Counted from the stretch's first letter, positions 8,815 through 18,362 are shown. The stretch: DNA of 61,214 nt from Acinetobacter venetianus RAG-1 = CIP 110063 (GCF_000368585.1 NZ_KB849557.1:346117-407330); one strand, 5' to 3'. Notes: generated from the sequence alone by a model not told the origin. Numbers and translations: made by a program.

Positions 8815-9483
8815 ATGTTTATGATTATTTATGGCTTTATGATCACCTTGGTCAGCTATCTGATATCGAAACCACTCAATAAAAAATTCCCGCAAATTCC
8901 GTTGATCGTATTTGCAATGTTTATCGTTATTGCTTTATTGGCCATTTTAGGCGTTCCTTATGAGCATTACATGAAGAACGTAAATGATATCTTTAATCAT
9001 TTATTAGGCTATGTCACGGTTGCCTTAGCTATTCCTTTAGCTGCAATGCGCTATGATGATTTACCGATTAAATCAATGATCGGTATTTTATGCTTTGCGA
9101 GTATCAGTGCGGTCGCATTGCCAATGGGTTTGGCATATTTATTACATATGTCTGAACCTACAATCATGGCATTTGCTACACGTGCAGTTACGACTCCTAT
9201 CGCACTGAACATCGCTACCCTATTACATGCGCCATTGATGATGGTGACATTGATTGTCATTTTATCTGGTGTAATTGGTGCTGCCTTCTCTCCTTGGATT
9301 TTGAAACACATCCATGATGAACGTGCATCTGGTCTTGCTTTAGGTTTAGCAGCTCATGCCATCGGAACAGCGCAAGCATGGCAACGTGGCCCTGTGACTG
9401 GTCGTTACGCAGCGTTTGGTATGGCAGTAAATGGTGTATTTACAGCGATCTGGTTACCGACATTTATACTGTCTTTATCTTAA
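8815..9483 (+). CDS. LrgB-family membrane protein
   Basis: A 222-residue polytopic membrane protein with the LrgB/CidB signature blocks: RAVTTPIAL in the middle and LAAHAIGTAQAW near residue 180. LrgAB/CidAB pairs are linked to pyruvate uptake and to murein hydrolase control. AGGAG lies 9 bases before the ATG. Translated right after the LrgA-like gene, presumably from one mRNA. Confidence 0.88.
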   Translation: MFMIIYGFMITLVSYLISKPLNKKFPQIPLIVFAMFIVIALLAILGVPYEHYMKNVNDIFNHLLGYVTVALAIPLAAMRYDDLPIKSMIGILCFASISAVALPMGLAYLLHMSEPTIMAFATRAVTTPIALNIATLLHAPLMMVTLIVILSGVIGAAFSPWILKHIHDERASGLALGLAAHAIGTAQAWQRGPVTGRYAAFGMAVNGVFTAIWLPTFILSLS

Positions 9484-9509
9484 AATTTGCCACAAATATC
9501 ACATTAAGA

Positions 9510-9539
9510 TTGAACTAATTGTCAAAAATCCGACATAAT
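9510..9539 (+). promoter_or_regulatory. Promoter of the first DUF2147 gene
   Basis: TTGAAC (9510-9515), an 18-base spacer and CATAAT (9534-9539). The same arrangement with the shared AAATCCGA block before the -10 precedes the paralogue. An in-frame ATG at 9538 lies inside the -10, so translation must begin further down. Confidence 0.65.
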
Positions 9540-9567
9540 GGGATTTCAAACGTTAAAAGGATTTTTA

Positions 9568-10014
9568 ATGATGGGCAAACAACTTATAGGTGCATTACTC
9601 TTATCTGCAATCAGTAGCTTTTCTTTCGCAGAAGACATCACGGGGACTTGGCAAAGTATTGATGACAAAACTGGGGCACCTAAAGCGTTAATCGAAATTC
9701 GTAAAGAGACGAATGGTAGTTATGCAGGTAAAATCGTAAAGATCACCCCTCGTGCAGGCTATACTCCAAAGGAAATATGTGTAGACTGTCCAGCACCTTA
9801 TACCAATAAACCAATCTTAGGCTTAGATGTTGTTACAGGTCTGAAGCACAGTGAAGGACTTAATTATAGTAATGGTCGTATTCTTGATCCGAATACAGGC
9901 AAAGTTTACAGCATGAAAGCAAAATTAAGTTCAAATGGCAAACGATTGCATCTACGTGGTTATCTTGGTGTATCGGCTTTAGGACGCAATCAAATCTGGA
10001 TTCGTACTGAATAA
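9568..10014 (+). CDS. DUF2147 secreted protein (copy 1)
   Basis: A 148-residue exported protein: signal peptide ending at SFSFA, then a DUF2147 domain that opens with EDITGTWQSIDD and contains KIVKITPRAGYTPKE, CVDCPAPYTNKPILGLD and LRGYLGVSALGRNQIWIR. The two CxxC cysteines may form a disulfide. Function of the family is unknown. ATG at 9568 is chosen because AAAAGG lies 6 bases upstream and because an upstream in-frame ATG at 9538 falls in the promoter. It has a close paralogue 225 bases downstream with its own similar promoter. Confidence 0.85.
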   Translation: MMGKQLIGALLLSAISSFSFAEDITGTWQSIDDKTGAPKALIEIRKETNGSYAGKIVKITPRAGYTPKEICVDCPAPYTNKPILGLDVVTGLKHSEGLNYSNGRILDPNTGKVYSMKAKLSSNGKRLHLRGYLGVSALGRNQIWIRTE

Positions 10015-10066
10015 AACTCAGATAGATAAAGCATCTACCATCTTCTCTTCGATCACGGTTTATACA

Positions 10067-10107
10067 AAAAGCTTTCTCATTGTCTAACAATCTTTGAGAA
10101 AGCTTTT
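10067..10107 (+). terminator. Intrinsic terminator after DUF2147 copy 1
   Basis: Thirteen-base arms (AAAAGCTTTCTCA and TGAGAAAGCTTTT) around a 15-base loop, followed by a T-rich tract. It separates the two DUF2147 genes into different transcription units. Confidence 0.75.
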
Positions 10108-10175
10108 CTACTTTTTAGCCTGAAAATTATTGAAATTTCAACAATTAATAAAAATGCACAATTGTAAAATAAAGA

Positions 10176-10205
10176 TTGAATCTATTATTAGAAATCCGAA
10201 ATAAT
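10176..10205 (+). promoter_or_regulatory. Promoter of the second DUF2147 gene
   Basis: TTGAAT (10176-10181), an 18-base spacer and AATAAT (10200-10205). The spacer ends in AAATCCGA exactly as in the promoter of copy 1, which shows that promoter and gene were duplicated together. Confidence 0.65.
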
Positions 10206-10239
10206 AGAGGGACAAGAATATAGGCTGAGCGGCTTAAAT

Positions 10240-10695
10240 ATGTATACAAAACTCATTACACTATTTTTATTCATGGGGCTAAGCCATCTAACATTTGCAC
10301 AAGATATTACAGGAACTTGGCAAAGTGTAGATGACCTTACGGGTGCACCTAAAGGGCAAGTTGAAATTACTCAAAATGCAGATGGCACCTATACGGGCAA
10401 GGTTACAAAAATCACGCCTCGCACAGGATATACGCCAAAAGAATTCTGTACGGGTTGTCCTGCACCCTATACCAATAAACCAATCTTAGGTTTAAACGTT
10501 ATTACCAAACTCAAGCACAAAAAAGATTTAACATATACTGGTGGCAAAATCTTAGATCCTAACAGTGGTCGCATGTATAGCCTCACAACAAAACTGAGCT
10601 CGAATGGACAGCGTTTACATTTACGTGGCTATGTCGGCGTTTCTGTATTAGGACGCAGCCAAATATGGATTCGAGTCAACAATAAAACTGAATAA
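10240..10695 (+). CDS. DUF2147 secreted protein (copy 2)
   Basis: A 151-residue paralogue of the preceding gene: signal peptide ending at LTFA, mature start QDITGTWQSVDD, then KITPRTGYTPKE, CTGCPAPYTNKPILGLN and LRGYVGVSVLGRSQIWIR. Both cysteines are kept. The two proteins are alike along their whole mature length and differ mostly in the middle. It has its own promoter and terminator. Function unknown. Confidence 0.85.
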   Translation: MYTKLITLFLFMGLSHLTFAQDITGTWQSVDDLTGAPKGQVEITQNADGTYTGKVTKITPRTGYTPKEFCTGCPAPYTNKPILGLNVITKLKHKKDLTYTGGKILDPNSGRMYSLTTKLSSNGQRLHLRGYVGVSVLGRSQIWIRVNNKTE

Positions 10696-10700
10696 TCAAT

Positions 10701-10730
10701 AAAAAAGCCCTGAATATTCAGGGCTTTTTT
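10701..10730. terminator. Bidirectional intrinsic terminator
   Basis: AAAAAAGCCCTGAA pairs with TTCAGGGCTTTTTT around a 2-base loop. It serves the second DUF2147 gene and the convergent protease gene. Confidence 0.9.
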
Positions 10731-10742
10731 ATCACTTAATTT

Positions 10743-12926
10743 TTAGCGACCTTGCAACTTTGAATAATCTAGAAGCACATTTGCAGCTTCATTAATGAAA
10801 GTTTCTTCCTCTGGTAGTGGTGGACGAAGGTGTGCTTTCATTTTGGCACGAGATTCAACCAATGCATCAATAGATGCTTGATAGCTTTCCCAGTTCGCAT
10901 ACGGTGCTTGCCCTGTTTCTTTGCGACGCTGGTTTTCAGCTGCTAAAGTCTGTTTTTCCAAGTCAATCAATTCAGCTCTGCGTTGATCAATATCTAGTAC
11001 AACTTTTTTCTGCTCAGAAGTTTTCTGAGAAATAGCTTTACGTTGTTCTAAATATTTAAACTGTGGATCAAGCGCTACACGCTGCTGAGAAAGCTCAGAT
11101 AATTTAGTAACATAAGGCTGTATTGAACCTTCACGCTTGAATGGTGCAGTTGGAATCGTATCCCATTTCAATGCATTCTTCGCCTTACGCTCACCAAACT
11201 CCTCATTGTAAATATCTACCAATTTGATGTCTGGAACGACCCCTTTATTCTGCGTACTGCCACCTGTTACACGGTAGAATTTACGTTGTGTCAATGTCGC
11301 TTGACCATGAGCTAAAGAATCTAATTGGACTTGTGCCGTTCCTTTACCCGTAGTTGTGCTACCAATGATAATACCGCGCTCATAATCCTGAATCGCTGCA
11401 GAATAAATTTCACTCGCTGAAGCTGAAGCTAAATTCACAAGTACCGCCATTGGCCCTGCATAAATTTGCTCACCGCCATCAGTATCTTCAAAGACATTGA
11501 CATTACCATTACCATCACGGATTTGGACAACAGGACCTGACTTGATCACCTGACCAAGCATACGGGCAACTTCTTCTAATGAACCACCTGGGTCATTACG
11601 TAAGTCGACCATAATGCCTTCCACTTTTTGAGTTTTTAATGACTCAAATGCTTTTGCTGTATCTTCAGAGACTGAGCGATATTCAGTACCAGCACGGCGT
11701 GAACGGTAGTCAAAATAGAAAGATGGAATTTCAATCACCCCAAACTTATGTTTTTTACCGTCGCGAGTAATTTCAACGGTACGAGAGCGAACACCTGCAT
11801 CTTCTTCTTGAATGATGTCACGCGTTAAAGTGACATTACGTGCTTGGCTCATCGATGCGCCAGCGCCCAACAAACGAACCACTACTTTCGTACCACGCTT
11901 ACCACGAATCAAACCAACAATTTCGGAGCTAGGCCAACCAATCACATCCACCATTTTTTCGCCATCTTGAGCAACCCCAATAATGCGATCTCCTGATTTC
12001 ACTTGACCTGATTTACTTGCTGGCCCGCCTTCTACGATGGTTTCAATCTTAGTGTAATCTTCATTACCACGTTCTGGGCGAATCGAAACACCGATGCCTT
12101 CTAACTGTAAAGTTGTTTGACGATTCAACTCCATCGCATCAATCGGCGGATAATAATTACTGTGTGGATCGTAAGTCGCTAACATCGCGTTCAGTGTTTT
12201 ATCTAACACATCATCACTTTTGACACGACCAATACGCTCTAATTGACGAGTATAACGTTTAGTTAAAGTTTGAACTGGGGTTAAATCTTCTGGGCCCGTC
12301 AAATCTTGTCCATTGGCAAGCGAAGGGTTAGCTTTTAAGGCTTTTTGTTTCGCTTGCTCCTCTTCTTTGCTGATCGTGAGATTGATTAATTGTGAAACCA
12401 GCATTTTCTGCCAGTGTGTTTTTTGCTCGGCAGAGGTTTTAAAGTATGCCGCTTTTTCACGATCAATATCTAAATACACATCTTTTTGATTCAAGTTCTG
12501 TGGCTTTTTTAATTCAGCTAACATGAATTCATAGAACTGTTTCAAACGGTCACGATATTGAGCATGAATTGCATATGGCCCTGTCAGATTCCCTGCTTTT
12601 AAAGCGCTACCAAAATTTGAACCATATTTATTCTTATAGTCTTCAACTTCACTGCGTAAAAATAATGAATGATCTGGATCAAGGCTATCGAGATACATAT
12701 CTAAAATGCGATTTGAAGTTGTCGCATCCAAACGCATATTTAAATAATGCTGACGATCGACCAAGGTTGCTAGCTGGCGCGCGACCAAAGCTTGCTCTTG
12801 CGATGGTTTGATTACGCTTGAAACGATTGGCGTTTCAGTTGCTGCAAAAGCCTCATTGATTGTATGAGAAAAAAATAAACCACCAGTCGCAATTGCAACT
12901 GCACACGCTATCATTTGAAGTTTCAT
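10743..12926 (-). CDS. prc: Carboxy-terminal processing protease Prc/Tsp
   Basis: A 727-residue periplasmic S41 serine protease. A signal segment (FFSHTINEAFA) is followed by an N-terminal helical region, a PDZ domain at about 260-355 and the catalytic S41 domain. The Ser-Lys dyad is visible as SASASEIY (Ser505) and TTGKGTAQ (Lys528); a DUF3340-type C-terminal region completes the full-length family architecture. Prc trims or degrades periplasmic proteins, including peptidoglycan hydrolases and lipoproteins. The ATG at 12926 is preferred over a TTG ten codons earlier because it puts the signal peptide at the N-terminus and has AAGGAAG upstream. Confidence 0.93.
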   Translation of the reverse strand: MKLQMIACAVAIATGGLFFSHTINEAFAATETPIVSSVIKPSQEQALVARQLATLVDRQHYLNMRLDATTSNRILDMYLDSLDPDHSLFLRSEVEDYKNKYGSNFGSALKAGNLTGPYAIHAQYRDRLKQFYEFMLAELKKPQNLNQKDVYLDIDREKAAYFKTSAEQKTHWQKMLVSQLINLTISKEEEQAKQKALKANPSLANGQDLTGPEDLTPVQTLTKRYTRQLERIGRVKSDDVLDKTLNAMLATYDPHSNYYPPIDAMELNRQTTLQLEGIGVSIRPERGNEDYTKIETIVEGGPASKSGQVKSGDRIIGVAQDGEKMVDVIGWPSSEIVGLIRGKRGTKVVVRLLGAGASMSQARNVTLTRDIIQEEDAGVRSRTVEITRDGKKHKFGVIEIPSFYFDYRSRRAGTEYRSVSEDTAKAFESLKTQKVEGIMVDLRNDPGGSLEEVARMLGQVIKSGPVVQIRDGNGNVNVFEDTDGGEQIYAGPMAVLVNLASASASEIYSAAIQDYERGIIIGSTTTGKGTAQVQLDSLAHGQATLTQRKFYRVTGGSTQNKGVVPDIKLVDIYNEEFGERKAKNALKWDTIPTAPFKREGSIQPYVTKLSELSQQRVALDPQFKYLEQRKAISQKTSEQKKVVLDIDQRRAELIDLEKQTLAAENQRRKETGQAPYANWESYQASIDALVESRAKMKAHLRPPLPEEETFINEAANVLLDYSKLQGR

Positions 12927-13162
12927 AAAATTCTGGTACTTCCTTGGATCTGGCAATTATTACATGCTGCTATCATCATATGAACATAATTCATTCGATA
13001 GTTTTGCAACATGTAGAACTTATCAATCTTCATAAATAAATGACCAATAAGCACTTATCATCAATATCATCTAGTTTTATCATATTCTGTACTGACAAAA
13101 TGTAGCAAATCATTGCACAATTTAGCTATCGTTTTTTTCATCAAAATTCAAACGGAATCCAT

Positions 13163-14182
13163 ATGATCGGCGCATTGATGCTGGATATTGCTGGCACAGA
13201 ACTTACTCAAGAAGATATTGAACTATTACAAGCTCCGCAAGTCGGCGGAATGATTTTATTTGCGCGAAATATTGAATCACCACAACAAGTTCGAGCACTT
13301 ACGGATCATATGCGTCAAGTCCGTCCTGATATTCTGATCGCGGTCGATCAAGAAGGTGGTCGTGTACAACGCTTAAGACAAGGTTTCACCCTACTTCCTG
13401 CAATGGGACGACTTGGGGAACATTACTTACATCATCCTGAACAAGCCATTGAACTATCAGAACAATGCGGTTGGTTAATGGCAACAGAAGTTCTCGCGGT
13501 TGGTATCGATTTTAGTTTCGCTCCAGTCTTAGATCTCAATGATGTTAGTGATGTAATTGGTGATCGTGGTTTTGCTAAAAATATACAAGACATCATCCCA
13601 CTGGCAGATGCTTTTATGCGTGGTATGAAAAAAGCAGGCATGGCAACGACAGGCAAACATTTCCCTGGGCATGGTTCAGTGAAAGCGGACTCTCACATTG
13701 CTGCTGCGATTGATAGCCGCTCATATCAAGAAATCTACGACAAAGATATGCAAAGTTTCATTCAATTAATGCCTCAACTCGATGCCTTGATGCCAGCTCA
13801 TGTGATCTATGATCAAGTTGATCCAAACCCAGCTGGCTTCTCTCCATTTTGGTTACAAAATGTCTTACGCCAACAACTTAAATTTGATGGGGTTTTATTC
13901 TCTGATGATTTAAGTATGCAAGCAGCTTGTGTTGCTGGTGGCGCTGATGCACGTATTCAAGCTGCCTTAAATGCAGGTTGTGATATGGGCTTGGTGTGTA
14001 ATGATCGCGCAGCTGCATGTATTGCATTAGACGGAATTCAAGCGTTGGCTTTACCAAATCAGCAACGTTTAGAGCGTATGCGTGGCAAAATTCCAAATAT
14101 CGACGTGGGAACAACACTCGTGTTAGATGAAAACTGGAATAACGTCAGAAAAGTCATTGAAGAATTTAAGAATTCGTTCTAA
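13163..14182 (+). CDS. nagZ: Beta-N-acetylhexosaminidase NagZ
   Basis: A 339-residue cytoplasmic glycoside hydrolase of family 3 that removes GlcNAc from anhydro-muropeptides during peptidoglycan recycling. The family signature is intact: KHFPGHGSVKADSH (165-178), the catalytic His/Asp loop, and FSDDLSM with the nucleophile Asp near 249. Substrate-binding motifs VDQEGGRVQRL and DRGF are present. Start ATG with GGAA upstream. It is divergent from prc across 236 bases. Confidence 0.94.
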   Translation: MIGALMLDIAGTELTQEDIELLQAPQVGGMILFARNIESPQQVRALTDHMRQVRPDILIAVDQEGGRVQRLRQGFTLLPAMGRLGEHYLHHPEQAIELSEQCGWLMATEVLAVGIDFSFAPVLDLNDVSDVIGDRGFAKNIQDIIPLADAFMRGMKKAGMATTGKHFPGHGSVKADSHIAAAIDSRSYQEIYDKDMQSFIQLMPQLDALMPAHVIYDQVDPNPAGFSPFWLQNVLRQQLKFDGVLFSDDLSMQAACVAGGADARIQAALNAGCDMGLVCNDRAAACIALDGIQALALPNQQRLERMRGKIPNIDVGTTLVLDENWNNVRKVIEEFKNSF

Positions 14183-14269
14183 CTTTACTTAGATTTTCCC
14201 ATTGTTTTATTAAGATAATGGAATCTTGCCGAGTGCTGATCTGATTGAATAAGTTTGCCTTCGGCTCGA

Positions 14270-14363
14270 CTTACTTTTCAGGGATGAAAAATAAGCAAAA
14301 ATCCTTTGTTAGGCTGAGGGTACATCCTTGTAACCCCAGCCCAACAGCGGCATCCATGCCGCT
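14270..14363. repeat. Cluster of three inverted repeats, REP-like intergenic element
   Basis: Three palindromes lie head to tail between nagZ and the methyltransferase: CTTACTTTTCA/TGAAAAATAAG (14270-14295), GGCTGAGGGT/AACCCCAGCC (14312-14341, one mismatch) and AGCGGCAT/ATGCCGCT (14346-14363). The segment is GC-richer than its surroundings and starts next to GCCTTCGGCTCGA. It looks like a dispersed intergenic repeat of the REP/BIME kind rather than a terminator. Only one copy is in this window. Confidence 0.55.
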
Positions 14364-14470
14364 CTACGATAGTAAATAACAAACCTAAAATCGGATTTGG
14401 TAGCAAAATCTCAACGTTAAAAAGAGATTAATTTTATATATCCAAATTAGGAAAATAGAGTCTAGGACAG

Positions 14471-15316
14471 ATGACACAACAACTTTCAAAACATCGCCAT
14501 ATTTCATTTACTGCACACTACACCGGCTATATTTGGTATCAAATGGGGATTTCACATCCAGCTTTAGCAACTGCCAAAGGCAAAACACTAGCAGCACTTG
14601 TACATCCAATTGAAAGTTGGGCTGAAAAATATGTTGGTGGCAGCATGCGCACCACGCTTAAACAACGTCATACGATGCTTGATCATGACTTACAAGAATT
14701 AATTCAGCAGTATCCTGATATCCAAGTACTCGAAATTGCATGTGGCTTGTCACCGCGTGGTTGGTGGTTTAGACAACATTATCCAAATATTACCTATCGC
14801 GAGCTTGATTTACCTGATATGGCTGCAACCAAACAAGCCGCCCTGCAACAAATTGAAGGTGAAGTTGATGATGTCCTTTCAGTTGATTTATTCACAGAAA
14901 CATTCGCTTCGGCTTTTGAAGTATTTGATCCAAAACGTCCACTTGTGATTATCAGTGAAGGGCTTATCAATTATTTTGAAAAGCCTTTATTACAACAACT
15001 GATTAAATCTATTGTGACTTATGGTCAAGACTTTAAAGAACTACATTATTTAACTGATCTCTATCCAGAACCTACTCAAAATAAACTCGCTACCATTATT
15101 TGGAACAGTAGTCGCTTACTTAAATGGATGTCTCGTAGTGCGTTCAGTTTCCACTTTAAAACACCTGCTGAAGTTGAAAGCTTCTTTTATGAAGCAGGTT
15201 TTAAACAGGTTGTGATCCAACAACCAAAACAGTTTTTCGAGCAGCAGATTCTAGAAAACAATCAGCAGCATTTAGGTGATCTCGTCTGGACTATAAAAGC
15301 GAGCAATAATAAATAG
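14471..15316 (+). CDS. Class I SAM-dependent methyltransferase, LCM/PPM1-like
   Basis: A 281-residue methyltransferase. Motif I is VLEIACGLSPRG near 89-100; the acidic residue after motif II is in YRELDLPDM, and VIISEGLINYF near 161-171 matches the leucine carboxyl methyltransferase-like (PF04072-type) family. Substrate unknown. It lies alone between a REP-like element and a terminator shared with the convergent hydrolase gene. Confidence 0.75.
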   Translation: MTQQLSKHRHISFTAHYTGYIWYQMGISHPALATAKGKTLAALVHPIESWAEKYVGGSMRTTLKQRHTMLDHDLQELIQQYPDIQVLEIACGLSPRGWWFRQHYPNITYRELDLPDMAATKQAALQQIEGEVDDVLSVDLFTETFASAFEVFDPKRPLVIISEGLINYFEKPLLQQLIKSIVTYGQDFKELHYLTDLYPEPTQNKLATIIWNSSRLLKWMSRSAFSFHFKTPAEVESFFYEAGFKQVVIQQPKQFFEQQILENNQQHLGDLVWTIKASNNK

Positions 15317-15321
15317 ACATT

Positions 15322-15350
15322 AAAAAAGGTGGGTTATCCCACCTTTTTTA
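15322..15350. terminator. Bidirectional intrinsic terminator
   Basis: AAAAAAGGTGGG pairs with CCCACCTTTTTT around TTAT. Shared by the methyltransferase and the convergent hydrolase-PilZ gene. Confidence 0.92.
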
Positions 15351-15360
15351 TTTATCACGA

Positions 15361-16674
15361 TTATTCAGCAGGTTTTTGACGTGCAATAAAACGAGTCAAA
15401 CGGTCTGCTACATCAAAACTACCGTGTTTGAACAGAATACGAAGCCCTTGCTCAGTAGCATCAAAGGTTAAGCACTCAATTTTAAACTCACCTTCTTCAT
15501 CAACCAAATGCAATGCTAAATCACGCGGATGCTGACGAACAAAGTCAAGTTGTTCAAGATTATCAAGTTTTAAAAACACACCAAAGAAAGTGATATCTAC
15601 AATTTTCACACCAGCTTCAGTGTCTGAATGGCGATGAGATAATTTCGTTTCAGGCTGCAAAACAGGAATACGCTCTTCACCACGACGCTCGATGTTCTTC
15701 ATTTCTTCACGCGTCATAGGAATAATGCCATCAAGGTTATCGATGGACTCTCCTTTTAAGAACGAGGTGAATAAATTCATGGTTTCTTTACGGCGTTGCA
15801 GTTGCGGTACATGATCTGCATTGGCAATTAAAGCAAACTGCATATCTTGACATTGCAAAGCGAAATCAGCATTTTCATGTGGCAAAGTAAAACTATCGTA
15901 CTGACCAGCCGCGACCAATGTTTTACATTGTGGAACTGGCACATCACTTAAACGCAGTAAACGATTGCAATTAATCTCATAACGCTCTCGCTCTGTCGCA
16001 GTAAACTCAGCCATTTGTCTGAAGAACAAACGTTTTGCCGTTGGTGACATCCGCGTTTTGTCTAGCTTCGCATGATTTACGAGATACAAAATTACAGCTT
16101 GACCAAACTCCTCCATGCGGTCTTCACGCATTAAATGCAGAGACTCTTCAAGCAGCATACGCCAACTCTTGCGGGTCTTTTGCATAACCCCCATTAACAC
16201 CATACGATCAATCAGTTCTGGACGTTGGTGAGCAAAAGAAGATGCAACCACTGAGCCTAATGACATCCCCATCACTGAAACTTTTTCAATTCCAACGATA
16301 TCAAGCCACTGACCTAACATTTTAGATAAATCTGGTAGTTCTAGAATTCCAGCTGACTCACCTGTATCAACATTACGAATTTGTTGATTAGCTCCCATTG
16401 AAGGTAAATCAATTAAAATCACGGGTCCACTCTCAAAGAGTTGCTCAACACAATACTTATAAGAGTTAAAATTTTGAAATGCGCCCCCGACAATTACAAT
16501 TGGCGTGTTGTAGATCGTTTTAGGATCTGCAATTGCCATATATTCAATTTTCCAACCATCTATCCATGTCGTACGTGCTGGTTGTTTAAAACTGTTTTTA
16601 TTGTATATGTCGAAAAAACCAAAACCCGTGAAGGTATGATTTAAATCCGAGTCCATTTGGATAATGGAATTCAT
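15361..16674 (-). CDS. Alpha/beta hydrolase with C-terminal PilZ-like domain
   Basis: A 437-residue two-domain protein. Residues about 55-310 are an alpha/beta hydrolase: nucleophile elbow GMSLGS (Ser138), a likely acid in GQYDSF (Asp260) and His288 in NADHVPQ. Residues about 325-437 look like a PilZ domain: RxxxR is RGEER (331-335) and the (D/N)xSxxG motif is DITFFG (360-365) with Thr for Ser. PilZ domains bind c-di-GMP, so the hydrolase may be gated by this second messenger, a link to the YfiN cyclase in this window; that is inference. The ATG at 16674 is chosen over an upstream start because GGAGGAAGG lies 2-3 bases before it. Substrate unknown. Confidence 0.75.
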   Translation of the reverse strand: MNSIIQMDSDLNHTFTGFGFFDIYNKNSFKQPARTTWIDGWKIEYMAIADPKTIYNTPIVIVGGAFQNFNSYKYCVEQLFESGPVILIDLPSMGANQQIRNVDTGESAGILELPDLSKMLGQWLDIVGIEKVSVMGMSLGSVVASSFAHQRPELIDRMVLMGVMQKTRKSWRMLLEESLHLMREDRMEEFGQAVILYLVNHAKLDKTRMSPTAKRLFFRQMAEFTATERERYEINCNRLLRLSDVPVPQCKTLVAAGQYDSFTLPHENADFALQCQDMQFALIANADHVPQLQRRKETMNLFTSFLKGESIDNLDGIIPMTREEMKNIERRGEERIPVLQPETKLSHRHSDTEAGVKIVDITFFGVFLKLDNLEQLDFVRQHPRDLALHLVDEEGEFKIECLTFDATEQGLRILFKHGSFDVADRLTRFIARQKPAE

Positions 16675-17028
16675 ATCCTTCCTCCATCCTTGATTATTTT
16701 TTTGCAGCAAGAGTCTCATTTTTAGCGATTTCTACTTGCTAGTTAACAAATTTATAAAATTTGTATTACATTTATCCTATACATTTTCATTCTATACAAA
16801 TGCACGTTTTATACGCAATCATTTCCTTAACCACTTATCTTGTTTAAAGCAATAATCTTTTGCAAAATATGTAGTCGCAGCGATTTATTTAATATCTCCA
16901 TCGCATTTAAATCAAAAGGTTTGAGCGATTTAACAATTTATAATTTTTTGAATTGTCGGTTCAAACTATTCATTGTTCCGCATTTGACTGTTACTATCTT
17001 TATAAATACATACAATCATCAAAATGCT
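16675..17028. other. Divergent promoter region between the hydrolase and proA
   Basis: About 350 AT-rich bases without a gene. An inverted repeat TTTGAA/TTCAAA lies at 16947-16965. TTGACT (16984-16989) and TACATA (17007-17012), 17 bases apart, could be the proA promoter and would leave a very short 5' leader. An open frame running upstream of proA lacks ProA-like residues and is not taken as coding. Confidence 0.45.
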
Positions 17029-18294
17029 ATGCAAGACTCTATTCAAAATTATATGCAGCAGGTCGGTATCCAAGCGCGTAAAGCGTCTCGTGTTTTGACT
17101 AGCGCATCGACTCATTTGAAAAATCATGCATTGTCTGCAATTTATACTGCTTTGGAAAATAATCAAGCACAAATTTTAGCAGCCAATCAAATCGATATGG
17201 AAAATGGTCGCCAACGCCAATTAGACAACGCTTTGCTTGACCGTTTAGAGTTGACCCCTGCCCGCTTTAAAGGCATGTTACAAGGTCTTAAAGATGTGAT
17301 TGCCTTGGTTGATCCAATTGGTGAAATCACGGATCTTGCTTACCGTCCATCAGGTATTCAACTTGGTAAAATGCGTGTGCCTTTAGGTGTCATTGGTATG
17401 ATTTATGAATCAAGACCAAACGTGACATTAGAAGCAGCGTCACTTGCTTTAAAGTCAGGTAATGCCATCATTTTACGTGGCGGTTCAGAAGCACTTGAAT
17501 CAAATAAAGCCATCGCAACAGCGATTCAACACGGTTTAGAAGTTGCAGGATTACCTGAGTATGCCGTGCAAGTAATCGATACACCTGATCGTGCTGCTGT
17601 TGGTCATTTGATTACCATGACTGAATATGTTGATGTGATCGTACCTCGTGGTGGCAAAAGCTTGATTGAACGCATTACCAATGAAGCGCGTATTCCAGTG
17701 ATTAAACACTTAGACGGAAATTGCCACGTTTTTGTCGAAGCACAAGCGGATCTTCAAAAAGCATTGCCTATCGCACTAAATGCTAAAACACATCGTTATG
17801 GTGTGTGTAATGCGATGGAAACATTGTTAGTCGATGAAGCAATTGCAGATGATTTCTTACCGAGTATTGCTGAACTTTATGCTGAAAAACAAGTTGAGCT
17901 TCGCGGTTGTGCGGAAACACAACGTATTTTAGGTGATTCAGTTAAAACGGCGACTGAAGAAGATTGGTATACCGAATATCTAGGCCCGATCTTGGCGATC
18001 AAGGTCGTCAGCGGCATGGATGAAGCTATTGAGCATATCAACAAATATGGTTCTCATCACACAGATGCCATCGTAACTGAAAACTTTAGTCTAGCACGCG
18101 AGTTCCTCGCACGTGTTGACTCAAGCTCTGTCATGATCAATGCCTCAACCCGCTTCGCTGATGGCTTTGAGTATGGTTTAGGTGCTGAAATTGGAATTTC
18201 AACCGATAAAATTCATGCACGCGGACCTGTTGGCTTAGAAGGCTTAACCTCACAAAAATGGATTGTTTTTGGTGATGGTCAAATTCGCCAATAA
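17029..18294 (+). CDS. proA: Gamma-glutamyl phosphate reductase (ProA)
   Basis: A 421-residue NADPH-dependent enzyme that turns gamma-glutamyl phosphate into glutamate semialdehyde in proline synthesis. Family blocks are clear: [25 protein letters not shown], the catalytic-Cys region [14 protein letters not shown] and the C-terminal [20 protein letters not shown]. The reading frame is open 63 codons further upstream, but homology and normal family length put the start at ATG 17029 (MQDSIQNYM). The ribosome binding site is weak, and a possible promoter is very close. proB is not adjacent. Confidence 0.95.
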   Translation: MQDSIQNYMQQVGIQARKASRVLTSASTHLKNHALSAIYTALENNQAQILAANQIDMENGRQRQLDNALLDRLELTPARFKGMLQGLKDVIALVDPIGEITDLAYRPSGIQLGKMRVPLGVIGMIYESRPNVTLEAASLALKSGNAIILRGGSEALESNKAIATAIQHGLEVAGLPEYAVQVIDTPDRAAVGHLITMTEYVDVIVPRGGKSLIERITNEARIPVIKHLDGNCHVFVEAQADLQKALPIALNAKTHRYGVCNAMETLLVDEAIADDFLPSIAELYAEKQVELRGCAETQRILGDSVKTATEEDWYTEYLGPILAIKVVSGMDEAIEHINKYGSHHTDAIVTENFSLAREFLARVDSSSVMINASTRFADGFEYGLGAEIGISTDKIHARGPVGLEGLTSQKWIVFGDGQIRQ

Positions 18295-18320
18295 TTTATT
18301 TTTGTTGTTTTAAATATTCC

Positions 18321-18362
18321 ACACGATAAAGCTCATCAATTTGATCTTTATCGTGTTTTTAC
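18321..18362 (+). terminator. Intrinsic terminator after proA
   Basis: ACACGATAAAG pairs perfectly with CTTTATCGTGT around a 14-base loop and is followed by TTTTT. Confidence 0.82.

Noticed and set aside
9538..9567. ATG at 9538 as start of the first DUF2147 gene
   Set aside because: It lies inside the -10 element and would be upstream of the transcription start; the ATG at 9568 has a good ribosome binding site and a normal signal peptide.
16840..17028. N-terminal extension of ProA by 63 codons
   Set aside because: The extra residues are not ProA-like, contain likely promoter sequence, and the family length fits the ATG at 17029.
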